From Climacteris rufus (taxonomy: Eukaryota > Chordata > Aves > Passeriformes > Climacteridae): DNA of 64,000 nucleotides. Position 1 is the stretch's first letter, and each line of letters opens with the position of its first letter. The position numbers and the translations under genes were made by a program. The notes under the pieces were generated by a model. The model saw nothing but the letters and a program-made list of their open reading frames with translations, was not told where the DNA came from and made no database searches. Positions 24,001-35,580 of the stretch are shown here, one piece after another. The stretch is from positions 1 to 64,000 of the forward strand of contig VZRZ01004144.1 of NCBI GenBank assembly GCA_013398175.1. The letters are read 5' to 3'.

Positions 24001-27000
24001 TGCAGCTGACAATGTCAGCTGAGGGAGAAGAATGTAGGTAAGAAATGCAAATAAGCCAAAGCGAGTGAAAATGTTGCTTTTTCCTTTGGCTTGTCGTTCA
24101 GAAACAGAAGGTATAATTTCTGATCCTTTAAACCCACCCATGAATGAAAGCATGTCAGGGTGTGCTCCAAAACATTTCCCTACTAGTGCCTTCAGTGTAG
24201 AAACCATTCTGATTTATGAATAGCTGTGCCTCTGCTTTTACACTCAGAATTGTAATTTTGTAAAAAAAAATCAAGCTTTTAAGCCAACCACAGTGTCCTT
24301 GTGAGAAAAAGAAGAGAAAGGTCAGAGAAGCCTGTCCTTGAGGAGAAGCAATCCCAACTGATGTTCAGAAAACTGGAATGGTAAACTGAGCCATGCTCAT
24401 GTGGGGCAAACATGATCAAGCTTTTCGCTCATTTCAGCTGCTGCTGGACAATTGTTTTCAATTAGATCTAGTCTTCAGCTAGATTTAATTGAGAAGCTGA
24501 TCTTGCCAATGAATTTGTAGGAGTTTCCTGGCCCTGGAAGTTTTTGCTGTAATGCAGTCAGTATATTATATTAAAAATGTATATCACAACTGAAGCAGTT
24601 TTGTAAAACAAGCTTTAATGCAGCATCTGCTTATTTGTGCCTTGGGGATGTGAGACAACAGCAAACTGCTTACTGCTTGAGAAATCAGCACGCCACCACA
24701 GGCATTGCTCTGGTGTTAGAAGTCAGGGCAGTGCCTTAATCTGGATGCAGATCAAATTGCTGTGTTGATAATTAGAAGACAATAAGCTTGCAGGAAATTG
24801 AACTAAGATGTATTGAAATCAGGTAGTAATTTTCCTTAATGCTGACTGGAAGTAAGCCATGTCAGAAGGTAACCAGAATGCATTATTGTTTGCCATTATA
24901 AAAAGGTCCATTTAAATAGCTCTCTCTCACCGAGGGCTCTTTAACCTTTTGTAGGTATGAGCATTACAAGGGAGCCTAATGCATATTTTGTGTGCATTAT
25001 TCTGCATAAATGCATGCCCACAATTTTTATGTTTCTATGTGCATATTCATCATGAATCAGACTGGGGTCAGTGTATTTCCAAATCATGTCAGTGGAGATA
25101 GCCAGGAGCAGCTGTTTCCAAAGAAGGTGAAAGAAGTTTCATCCTTGAGCTACCCTAGTGGGAAATGGCTTGCTGAAAACTACCAACAAATGCTTGGCTT
25201 GTGCAACAAGATGGGAGTGTAAATGTGAACATGAATGGTCTCATGTAAAACATGTGTTTGTATGTGAGAAGGAGCTGTGAACAAACGTAAATGCTGGGGT
25301 CTGGCGATATGATAATGAGCTTAGTAGTGATCCCTGTGCTGGAATGAACTTTAATTTACTGGGTGTTCTGTTTTCCTTGGACCCTGAAAGCTGAAGACCC
25401 TTCAGGACGTAGAGGACCTTTCCCTGTGCTGGCCCTTATCTTGTTTGCCTCTCTGCTCCTTTCAGCTTCAACTCCTTTGTGAGAGATATGTGTTGTTTTA
25501 GGGAAGCACTGCTACTCCTGAAAACATTTTCTTTCCCAACATTTCAACTTGTCAATTTCCTCCCTGTGCTTTTTGTACACTACTTTCTGTACTAATAGGA
25601 CATTATTAGTTTTATCTCTATTGAGTACTGTTACTAATTGTGAGGTGATTGACTGTGGTGCCTTCCCATAGCCTGACATAGCTGACTGCAGTTTGTTGTA
25701 TTTTTTCATCCTGCTTCCTTCAAAACAGATGAACTTGTGCTTATGTTGATCAGTAAGTAAAAGGAAGATGCTAAGGCAGCATTTGGAAGCTCATAGACAG
25801 AGTATGCCTGTGAGCTCTCGCTTGGTCTCATCAGCAGCCTTATGCTGGGTTTAATTTGGAAATCATTATTTGGACAAAACTGGGGCAGAGCTGCATCTCA
25901 GCTGGTCCCAAATAACCTCACAAACATCAGCCTCTCTGTGTCTGTGCAGCTCAGAGAGCAGATGCGCTGTTTATTTACAGACAGATGTAACTGGAATCTC
26001 AGATCTATGCCTAATTTTGCACTGCCACAGTGAACAATTTTTAAAAAAACTGTGTGGGCACCTTGCCATCACTCGGGCATCAGGACAGGAGGCACATCCT
26101 GTGGAGCTTGGCCAAGGTAACATCCAAGAAGCTTTCCCATTGACTCCTCTCCTGCTCTCAGCTCCAGAGCACCACTTCAAGTGGTGGTAGCAGTACAGAA
26201 CAGAGTATTAAGTTGAAGTGTCATTTCTGTTTATTAATCCAACTGTCAAAACCATCATTGGAAGCCCTTGCTGAAACTGAAGGCATTACTGTGCTGTTCA
26301 CTTAGGCAGATGAATAGGAAAGAGTTTTAATGCCCTTTCTGCACTCCATGCCAGAGCAGTCTGGGTGCAGGCGAATAGAGATGACCAGTGACACTGGCTG
26401 GAGATTTATAACTTGCAAGGCTGCAGCTGGAGGAGTGAATCTGATGGTGTAGCTCTGCCTGAAGCCTGATAGCTAAATTAAACCATCCACCTGGCCACGG
26501 CAGTGTGTAGGCATTTAATGCTTCACCTAATCACGTTAATAGTGCAGAAGGAACTACAAGTGATCCACAACTTTGATCCCTGAAGTCTGATACCTCAGGA
26601 AATGCCTTTGTTTCTGAATTGTCTGCCTCTAAGTATTTATTCAAGCACATAAGGATCCTTCAGTCACGTGCTTACACAACAACTGAATTCCTGAAAAAAC
26701 GTTAAATGTTTTTCATCCATAATGTCTTGAATAAAGCTGATGTAACCTCATCAGATACGATGGCTTGTGCCATTCCTCAAGGGGTTCAGGATTCAAAGAA
26801 GAGCTGACTTTAGTGCCTTCTGCTTAAAGGGGTTTAAATGGCTGATCCTTTTCCTGCTTTGTTCTTTTGCAAGCTCACTTTCTTTAAATCTTAAGGTATT
26901 TTATGGCTATTTCTTAGGCTAGTACAGAAGGAGAGAAGAGCTCTGTGAGTGTCAGTCTTTGTATATGCATCTCATAATACATGGATGTATAATAAGCAAG

Positions 27001-30000
27001 ACCAAGTTACTTATATTTAATAAGAAAAATCAAAATGATTGGTTAATTTCTTTTTAAAGCTATGGAAAGCAGGACTGTCCTTTTTTTCTTTATTTTATTT
27101 TTTTTTTTTTGAAAGGCCTGCAGCAGGCACAAACTATGGAAACCTGCATTATTAAAATTGACAATCATAATAATGCTCTAAAATCCACAGGAAGAGGCTC
27201 TGATGATTGAAAAGCCAAGGAAATAATCAGTAGTCAAGGGCAGACAGGGTTCCTAAAGGGATTCCAGCTTGTAGAGAAGAAATAATACACCAGGAAGTAA
27301 CAAATGGAATTAATTGGTTCTTCAAGTAGAACAGTTACAGAAGGAAGGAAGATTATACATATGTATTATTATTTAAATAATGTGAAAGAATAGAGGACTC
27401 CAGACCTGCGGGTAGCACACAAACACTACTAAGAGACTCTGGGCTGCTGAAATAAATCTGCATTGCCACTGGGCAAGGAAAGAGGATAATAAGGTGCAGT
27501 AGGTCCACTTGAACTTATTTTGGCTGATGATGAATTTGTTAAAATGTTAGACCTGCATGTTTTAAAATCCCATTTTTGGACACTGAAAAGCTCAATTTGC
27601 TTTTCATTTGTTTGTTTTTTCATGGGTCCTTGGTTGCTCTGAAATAAGCAGCTTCAGAGTTAGAATTCTGCAAGCCTGACATTTAAATGGCAGTTTCAGT
27701 TGTATGTAATTTTCTTCTTCAGTCCTTTTGGGAGTATTTTAGTGTCCTATTATGCAGTGACTGTACTACAAACTGAAGTTGTCTGTGAACAGTGGCTTGC
27801 ATGTCCTCTTCCATTTCATCTCTGGCTCTAGGTGGGAGTTCTGTGTGGGAAGCATATGAGGTTTGAGAGATGATGTTGTTTGTAGTTTGGCTGTGTGCTC
27901 TTTAAGTATGAAGGTACTGGATAAACATAAAATACTGTTCTGATTGTGAAGTGGAAAATCTTCAGCAAATCTGAAGTCAGAAACTAGTCATAGCAGCTAC
28001 ACTGTTTCCATTAGAGGAAATCCTTATAGCGTCTTTCAAATAGACTCCCTGTGTTTCTCCTTAAAGTCATAAACTAACTTTTTGCTTTTCCCAGCTCTTA
28101 TAATTAACAGGGATAAAAATGCTTAGGATTTCAATGAGCATTTCTGCAGGAGTGCAGATGTGACTCTTGGCGACTCAAGCATTTCCCAGAACTTAAGTTA
28201 CCATCTATGTAATTATTCCAAAGAATTATCCTTCCAAAATTAGAAGAAAAAAACATGTAATTACAACTGCAATGTTAACATGCTTAGTGTTTGCCTAATG
28301 TCTGAGCATCAAGTCAGGGACCGTATTTTCAAGCAAAATGAATCGGGCCATGCAATGTCTTTAACAAAGATGCTAAATATATGATGCTCTGCATCATTGA
28401 TGCCATGATTCGCCTTGGAACTCGAAGAGAAATTGAGGAAAGTTACATTTCACTCTAATTGCCCTCTTTCTCCTTTACATATTGATCCGGCTGTTTTGTC
28501 AAGCGCAGCAATCTCAGCTCAGCTCACCATGGGCTGCCGAGGTCCTGCCCTGCCTTTTGCTGGCCTGGCGGTTTTCCCAGCCCCTTCCAGTGCAACACCC
28601 AGCAGGAAACAGCTCCTGTGTCCGTAGCTTCGTCCTCCGCTGACTGTTGCAGTGCAGGGGCTCAGCACAGGGCCAGGCACAGGCCAGAAGTGCCTCAGAG
28701 AAGGGACAGCAGAGGAGCTGGAGAGGTTAGAGCTGTGTGTGATGCTATGTGGTTGGAGTAGTCTGCAAGGATCATGGTTGTCGGTCCCACTTCTCTCTTA
28801 TGAAAGAATTCACTTTTTAATCAGGGTGAGTGTTGTGTAAAATGAGGAGCAGGAAACAGATCAGGCCAGAGGTGTGTGTTATTAGCAACAGCAGTGGAAG
28901 AAGAGATGCTGTTGAAAGCTCTAGAGATGCATTTTGTTTAAGGGATTAGTCAAATAGAAACACTAGAGCCTTAGGTAAAATCAGGTTGCATAAAATTCAC
29001 ATATTTAAAAAAAAAAACCAAAAACACTTAGTTGAACTCCCTCTTTTATTCCAGAGGACTTTGTTTTGTGCTTTACTTGCTGGTTTGACTCCACCTGTGT
29101 AAAAATGAGTTTTCAGATTGCTCAGTCTGATTAAATCTTGCTGGACTTCTGTTCACAAAGAGCTGTGAAGGCTGGAGTGTGGGAAAGAATGGGAGCACGC
29201 TCATATAAGTGGTAGAAAATGTAACTTGCAGCAAAGTGCTACATTTATGTGACGTGACATGCTCATGTGAATCAAATGTGCTATTTTTATGGCATGTATT
29301 AAATGTGAAATTGTGACTGGTGTTACAGCAGTGCCAGAACTCCTGCCAATGTGCCATGTAATTTTATTTTAAGAATGAAAGGTCTTGAATGAGAACCCTG
29401 TATTTCCAGCAAATTTATTCCATTTGTCTAGGGTCAGCTATGCCCATAGGTCATTGCCCCCTTTATGTTTGATTTCTTCCTTACATGACATTTGATTTCA
29501 TCTCAGAATATGAGCAGAGAAAGCTTAGGTGGCTTCTGCAGCTGTAAAATCATGTGCAGTGCATGAGAACGTCCCTTTTGTATGTAGTGTGCTCCACATC
29601 TTCAGCCAATATTGACTGAAGTCCCTGGAGCTGTGTTAGTGTGGGTAAACAGAGGAAGAGCATAACCCAAGAGGGGAAGGTGGTCAGCAGCACCCTTGGC
29701 TATGAAATAACCACTCTCAGAAGTGGGGAGTTGGGTTGGAACTTACACCAAAAACCGTGGTACTGTCTACACCATGGATAGGCCAGGGGTATGTTTTAGT
29801 ACAGAGATTAGTCCCAGAGCGTGCTAAGTAGTTTGTGGATCCCTGACTTGAGACATTGTGAAGGGACCTGTTTTTCCTCAAAAATACGAGATTTCAGACA
29901 AATTGGCTCCTTGAAGTCAGGTCACACTGTGTCAAGGAAAGTGCCTGTCTATTTTTAAAACATAGACATGGCTGTGATCCCTCTGTGTCAGGAGGAGGTG

Positions 30001-32638
30001 ATTAATGCCAGGCACAGACTGACACTGGAGTAGAGGAGAGTCATGGTAGGCATCAGAGTCCTGAGGGTGCCCACCAGCTGCACCAGGGCCAGTGAGGCAG
30101 CAGAGAAATAGCAATGAGTCACAGTTTTGGCTAACTGGGATCTGCCAAGTTCAACTACAGCATGGGATCACTGGACACAAAAGGAGGCAATACACAGATG
30201 AGCTGGGCAAACACAAGAGTGAGTGGGTTCTAAAATTTACTTTTGAAGTGTTTCTCATCTCTCTTTATCTTCACTTAAGTTCATATCTCTAAAAATGAAA
30301 TTTAAAAAAAAAATCCCACAAATATAACATGATTTCAGGAAATTCTTTTATTGTAATTATAGCTAATCCAATTAATGGTGATTTGGAATGACTGCAAATT
30401 AATTACAGAAATACTGGATTTTATAAGTGGATTACTATTTGTTTTGATAAAAGAGAAAATGCAAATATCAAGCTAGACTATTTAGTTCATTTAGATCACG
30501 GTGAGCTCGATACTGCAGGATTTACAGGACCAGTTGTTTTTACAACAAGGGAGAGCACAGTCCCAGCTGAACACATGGAGACAAATACCAAGCTCTTTTC
30601 CTTTCAAGGAGTGCATCCGTATGGTACAGTCAGACACTTGTGATTTTCCTGTAATGGAAATCAGATGTGATGTCTGAGGTCAGAACTTGGTGTGATGCAT
30701 TGTCAAGTACAGCAGTATCTGGGGTTTTTTCTTTCTTTTTTTAGTAGGTTTTTATCTAATTTTCAGCATAAGCTTGCTAGCTTGTACATGGGTTGTTGCT
30801 TGACAGGATGCTTCTGTGTACACACAAGATAGACACCACGTACCTGTTGCCCCATTCAGCAACAATCTGAATCTTTGCTGGCTTGGCTGATCCTGCAGCT
30901 GGGAGGATACCTGGAGAAATAAGCACATGTTTGTAGACAGGCCTGGCCACTGGCAGCCTGGCAAAGCCAAGGTGTGGGGCAGTGGGCAGCACACAGCAGA
31001 TGTGGTGGTGAGCAGTCAGGAGAACGTGCACATGGCTTGGACTCACTTCATCATCAAAGCCTTTGTAGCTCTAAGTCAGCCTTTAAGCCTTGATCAAGCA
31101 GTTGTTTTAGCAGAGTTTTTCCAAGAAGCTAACTCTGGTTTTGTTATCAAAGGTGATTGACTAAGTAAATGGAAATGAGCTTCCTTCCCAGCAGCTCTTG
31201 CAGCAAATTAGCAAAGGAACAAACCCCGGTTCCTAAGGAAGTCAGAAACTACCGAGCAACCTGTAATCAAGGTTCTCCTAATGTTGTGTTTTAAGTAGAC
31301 CCATTATCATAGCAATGTCTTCCTGAAAGCATTTAGACTTCATTACCCTATTAGAGAAATTAACATATTTTAGCTGATAAGCTTCTGGCGCATTCAAAAA
31401 CTTGCAATAATGCTGGGTGTTGAAGCTACTCTAAAACTTGCTTTCATTAAAGGGGACTTGTGCCACATAGGAAATATATAAATAGAAAAACCATAATTAA
31501 AATGCCACGTTATCTTGTTCTAAACTTAGCATGTCTTGAAATTTAAATATACAACACTATCTTTAGAATTTTTCAGCAGAATTTTTCAGTTTTATTAGTA
31601 TAGAGGGAAAGAAACTGGATGTGGCTGGGGGTTTGTTGGTTGGTTGATTGTTTTGTTGGTTTTTTTTTATTTTTTAAAAGAACTGAATTTCAAATATGAC
31701 TGTAATAACTGTCTTTTTAATTAAAGTTGGAATAAATCTGATTCTAAGAGGTAACTGATCATTGTTATGATATTTGGGGGAGAGGTTGCACAGGAGCAGC
31801 TCAGGAAGAAATGACAAGGAGGATCAGCAGGGTCGTCAATACAGCACCAGTGTAAGTGTTGTGTGTAATTGCAGAGCGGGTTTGTGCCAGAATTTGATCT
31901 TGAACAAAATGAAAAATAAAAGAGTCCATAAGCATAGATGTAAGGAGACGTCCTTTTTTGCTTTTTGCAAAAATAGCCAAAATTCAGATTTCTGAATGCT
32001 TTCATGGTCAGCAGGATGTATAAAGCTAGTTCCTGTGGTTTGGGTTCACAGCAGCTCTCTCCTCCCAAGGTCCTTAATCCTGCATGATTTCTAGCACAGC
32101 CTTTCCATCAGTGGGAGCTCCAGCTAGGGTGTCTCATCTGAATGAAGCCACTTATTCTCATGAGGCTTGTAGAGAATTAGTATTCTTTTAAAATCTGATC
32201 CAAAAGTTGTGGGAGTCATGCAGAGACTGACAGAAAGAGAAAATCAAAAAGTTACTGTGCTTCTTAGTGATAGAAGTGGCATGTGATCTCTGGAAGGCAG
32301 ATTTAACTATAGAAGAACTAAAACATTTTTGTATTTGTGGCGCAGGGCTGCCCCACTCTGTTCCAAATCAAATTCAATGCCTGGCTGTAATGGAGTTGTG
32401 AAAGCTCAATCTGCAGCCCATATGTAGAGCACTGCATGGGCCCTGGGGGTAAAAGGGAAAGCATCCAAGGAGAGGGGATCAATACAGCCACTTGATTAGC
32501 AAAAGGGTGATGCAGAGCGTAAGGCTGGATCATTGGACAACTTCTGATTGTAATTACTGTTGCCTCTTCCAGGTCATTTCATGGTCTTCCAGGTCAGGGA
32601 GACATTTTACGAGTTTTGTCTTTTTAAATTATCTGTAA
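18031..32638 (+). other. TMEFF2 intron 4, second segment
   Basis: This is mostly unique non-coding DNA. It contains motif-rich AT blocks at about 19775-19910, 22835-22910, 24420-24560 and 30310-30480 that look like conserved noncoding candidates, T runs (27098-27110), a region resembling the old palindromic repeat (29605-29655), and a GC-richer island at about 20700-21320. The long antisense frames over that island (20611-20907, 20760-21278) have no domain and are treated as chance. No exon was recognised. Confidence 0.7.
32565..32596 (+). repeat. Short tandem duplication (20-bp period, 1.6 copies)
   Basis: TCTTCCAGGTCA occurs at 32565-32576 and again at 32585-32596. The duplication is small and of local replication-slippage type. 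Confidence 0.8.
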
Positions 32639-32644
32639 GTGTTT

Positions 32645-32668
32645 AAAAAAAAAAAAAAAAAAAAAAAA
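32645..32668 (+). repeat. A24 homopolymer
   Basis: An uninterrupted run of 24 A, followed by further A-rich sequence. It could be the tail of a retroposed sequence on the + strand, but I see no AATAAA signal or recognisable retrotransposon 3' end in the preceding 60 bases, so it is listed only as a simple repeat. Confidence 0.95.
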
Positions 32669-33969
32669 GCAAAAATTAAAAAGCCCATGCTTATTGCTGG
32701 TTCATTCACAGAAATCTTAGACTCTTTATTCTTTGCACATTTCCAAACATTAGATATTGTTCTGCCTTTTAAGAGGGAACTGCAACAGGCAAAGGGAGGC
32801 ATGCAGACACATCCACATGGGGCACTGAGAAATCTCCCACGGACAGGTGAAGGTTTGAGTGCTCGTACTTCTTAATGGGCCTCGGCTAATTGGCTGCCTT
32901 ATTAGTCAATAAGTGACCTTCTGTAAGCTTCTAGAAAATTGTATCTTGATTGATTGTAGGCATGTTGTGTGTTTTTGTTTGTTTCTGCTGAGTGGGAACA
33001 CCCCAGAAGTGTGGTCAGAGGCAATCTAGTTGTCGTTCCCTGGGCACAGCTTTGTGATATATTGGGCAGCTCAACACAAAAGTAGAAAGTTCCCATTCAT
33101 CAGACTGAGCTTCAAAAGCATGGCAGGCAGAGAGGGTTGTCTCTGTGCTAGTGATCTAATACACACTGTTTGTATCAAAACTGTCATAGCAAGGACACTG
33201 GTGGGAGTAAGAATGCAGTCAACTCAAAGCTGTGCTTCTGGCATTATCTGGCACATTTGCAAAATACATCCTCAAAAATGTAATTACGCAGAATTCACAG
33301 AGGTCTTGTGAAAAATGTGTCAAGTTGGATGTTTATTCTGATGGTAAACCAACTCTGACATTGCTCTCTAGGATGAAATGTGATCATGTGTGGGTGTGTA
33401 ATGATACGTATTCATACACACGTAGGTATCTGCATATTATATGCAGACAGAATTTTATGGCTTTGTCTGGGTGCATATTTATGTATTTGCTCTCTCACAC
33501 ATGCAGCAGAGGGGTGATTTAGATGCCAAAAATGGTAGATTTTCACAAAAACTTTGTAAGGCCAATCTATAATTATCTGACTGTGTGTCTTACATAAAAG
33601 TTTCCATGTGGCTTAGGCTTAAATCTCACTTCCTTCTGTGCTCTAAAAGTAAATTCTGTATTTCAAGTTGGGTTTTGAGGTCATGGGAGCCGCCTCACAA
33701 ATGCATGGCTGCTGGGCTACCTGTGGTGGGCAGGTCAGTGGGCAGCAGGGGCTCATTTCCTGCCCACGCCAGCAGCACTGCACTGGGCAGGGAACAACTT
33801 AGGAACGTCCCAGCTGGAGCCAAGACCCTGGTACAGGTAGTACAGGGACCAGGGAGTGCTTCCAAATGCTGCCTTTGGCCTCTCTCTGCCTGACTTTTAG
33901 CACAGCATTTGACTTTCATGGCCTCTGGTAAATTTATAGATGTGGTTATGCCAGGAAACTCTGCTCTGA

Positions 33970-34158
33970 AAACGCTTACAGGCTCCGCAGAGAAGACAAG
34001 CAAGCGGGCAAGGAAAAAGTAGTAGCTCTCCTTCCATTTTACTGCTAAAGAACCGAGATGCAAGAGATTAATGGATGTGCCCAAGGTCATATTGGAAATC
34101 TGCAGCAGAGCCAGGCGCTGAATCCAGATACTCCGCATCCCAGCTCAGTGCTGTAGCC
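33970..34158 (+). repeat. Ancient MIR/L2-type (CORE-SINE or L2 3' end) remnant
   Basis: Ordered matches to the well-known 3' segment shared by MIR and L2 elements are visible: CGCTTACAGGCTC (element: GCTTACAATCT), GAGAAGACAAGCAAGC, CCATTTTACTGCTAAAG, GTGCCCAAGGTCATATTG (element: TGCCCAAGGTCACACAG), GCAGCAGAGCCAGGCGCTGA (element: GCAGAGCCGGGA), and CCCAGCTCAGTGCTGTAGCC (element: CCCAGTCCAGTGCTCTAGCC). Divergence is high, as expected for a repeat that predates the bird/mammal split. A copy this old that is still legible may persist under constraint. Confidence 0.7.
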
Positions 34159-35504
34159 ATATTTTTTTCTGCTAGTGTTTAAAAGAAATACTGTTCATGG
34201 AGAGTGGAACAAATCAGAAAAATAAGGTGGTGGTGTGCGAATGAGAAAAGGTCATTTGTCCTGTTTCATCACTTTGTTGTCCAAAGATCTAATTACTTTG
34301 GGAATTACCTCAATGGCTTTCAATCAGTGCCTGTCTGTCGTAGGTCATTCCACACACCTCACCTTGTCAGTTTAAGGTGCTTTGTAAAGATTTTTTTTCC
34401 CCCTCTTAATTAAAAAATAATGCTCCTGGCCAGCTCTTCTGCACGTGTTTTTGAAACCTATGCATGAGGCTGAATGCCAGCAGAACCAAGCACTTGTACT
34501 CCTGACATCTGCTGATTGCTGTGTAAGAAGCGGAGCGCTTTTACCTGTAATATATCAGAGCTTTGCACAGATTGGAGGTGACTTCTAAATTACACTGTGG
34601 AACTTCTTCACCTGCAATTGAAAAGTAATCGCCGGGGTGCTGGGAGGTGTGGGCCGTTCAAGAACACTGTGCAATCCCTCACATCACATTTTAAAATCAG
34701 GAATGACTCTAAATCAGCTTGTTTTAAAATAACACATTTCAGTTCTGTTACTACCTTTCAGTTTCAGAATCCTTAATGGTGCATTTATATCTTCAAGATT
34801 TTTTTCTCTGCAGTCATAGAGGTGGGCAAGACATCTCCTCAGTCCTTCTCCCACTTGCTCCACAGAACCACTTACGTGTTTTCTTGGTTCCAGCACCAGA
34901 GTGCTGAACAAAACCAGCAGGTACCACACATACCACAACAGAACCATGACAATAAGTGGTTCTCTGCATAGAGCAGGTTAGGCAGACAGCTGACCTGGAA
35001 GAAATATAAAATCAAAAAGAATGTGCTCATTCTTGGTGAATAGCACTTTCAGCCTGAAAGGTACTCAGGATCAGTCCCCCAGAGGTCCTCTCCCACTCAA
35101 CTTTGTAACTCTTCCAATTCTTTTCTACGCTGACCCAGATTCTGGATGACTGATTTTGGGTAGGACTGTAGCTATATCCCTGAGTTCTCAGGAAAAGCTT
35201 TTCCTGGCCTGGCTTCTGACTTGTGCTGATCTTTGCATGGAGAGGATGGTTGCCTATTCTAATGCCAGAGAAGTTGGGCTTTCATGGGAAGACTGAGTAT
35301 TAGATTGAAGAACCTTTCTCTCTTCTTTCCACTACACCTCTCAGATCTCAAATCTCATTTTGCCAGCTGTTAATTTCAAGTGAGAGCTCCAGAGGTCCTT
35401 CAGCAGCAGGCACAGCTCCTGGCATGTGTCCAGGCTGGCTTGCCTTCATGGCATGGGGGATTAATATACTGGTGCCCAGGAGCTCTGGTCAGGAACACAG
35501 TGTC

Positions 35505-35580
35505 CATTTTGCAAGACAGGCAAGTACTGAGAAGAACAAGTCTTTGTGCCTAGAAGTTTGCAATCTAAGTAGGCCAAATC
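35505..35580 (+). repeat. Possible second MIR/L2-like fragment
   Basis: It contains AGAAGTTTGCAATCTAAGTAGG, close to the AGAGCTTACAATCTAAATAG block of the same repeat class, preceded by TTTTGCAAGACAGGCAAGTACTG. Only one block matches well, so the call is tentative. Confidence 0.3.

Noticed and set aside
32639..32875. Lysine-run open frame from the A24 tract
   Set aside because: The poly-lysine start is just the A homopolymer being translated.
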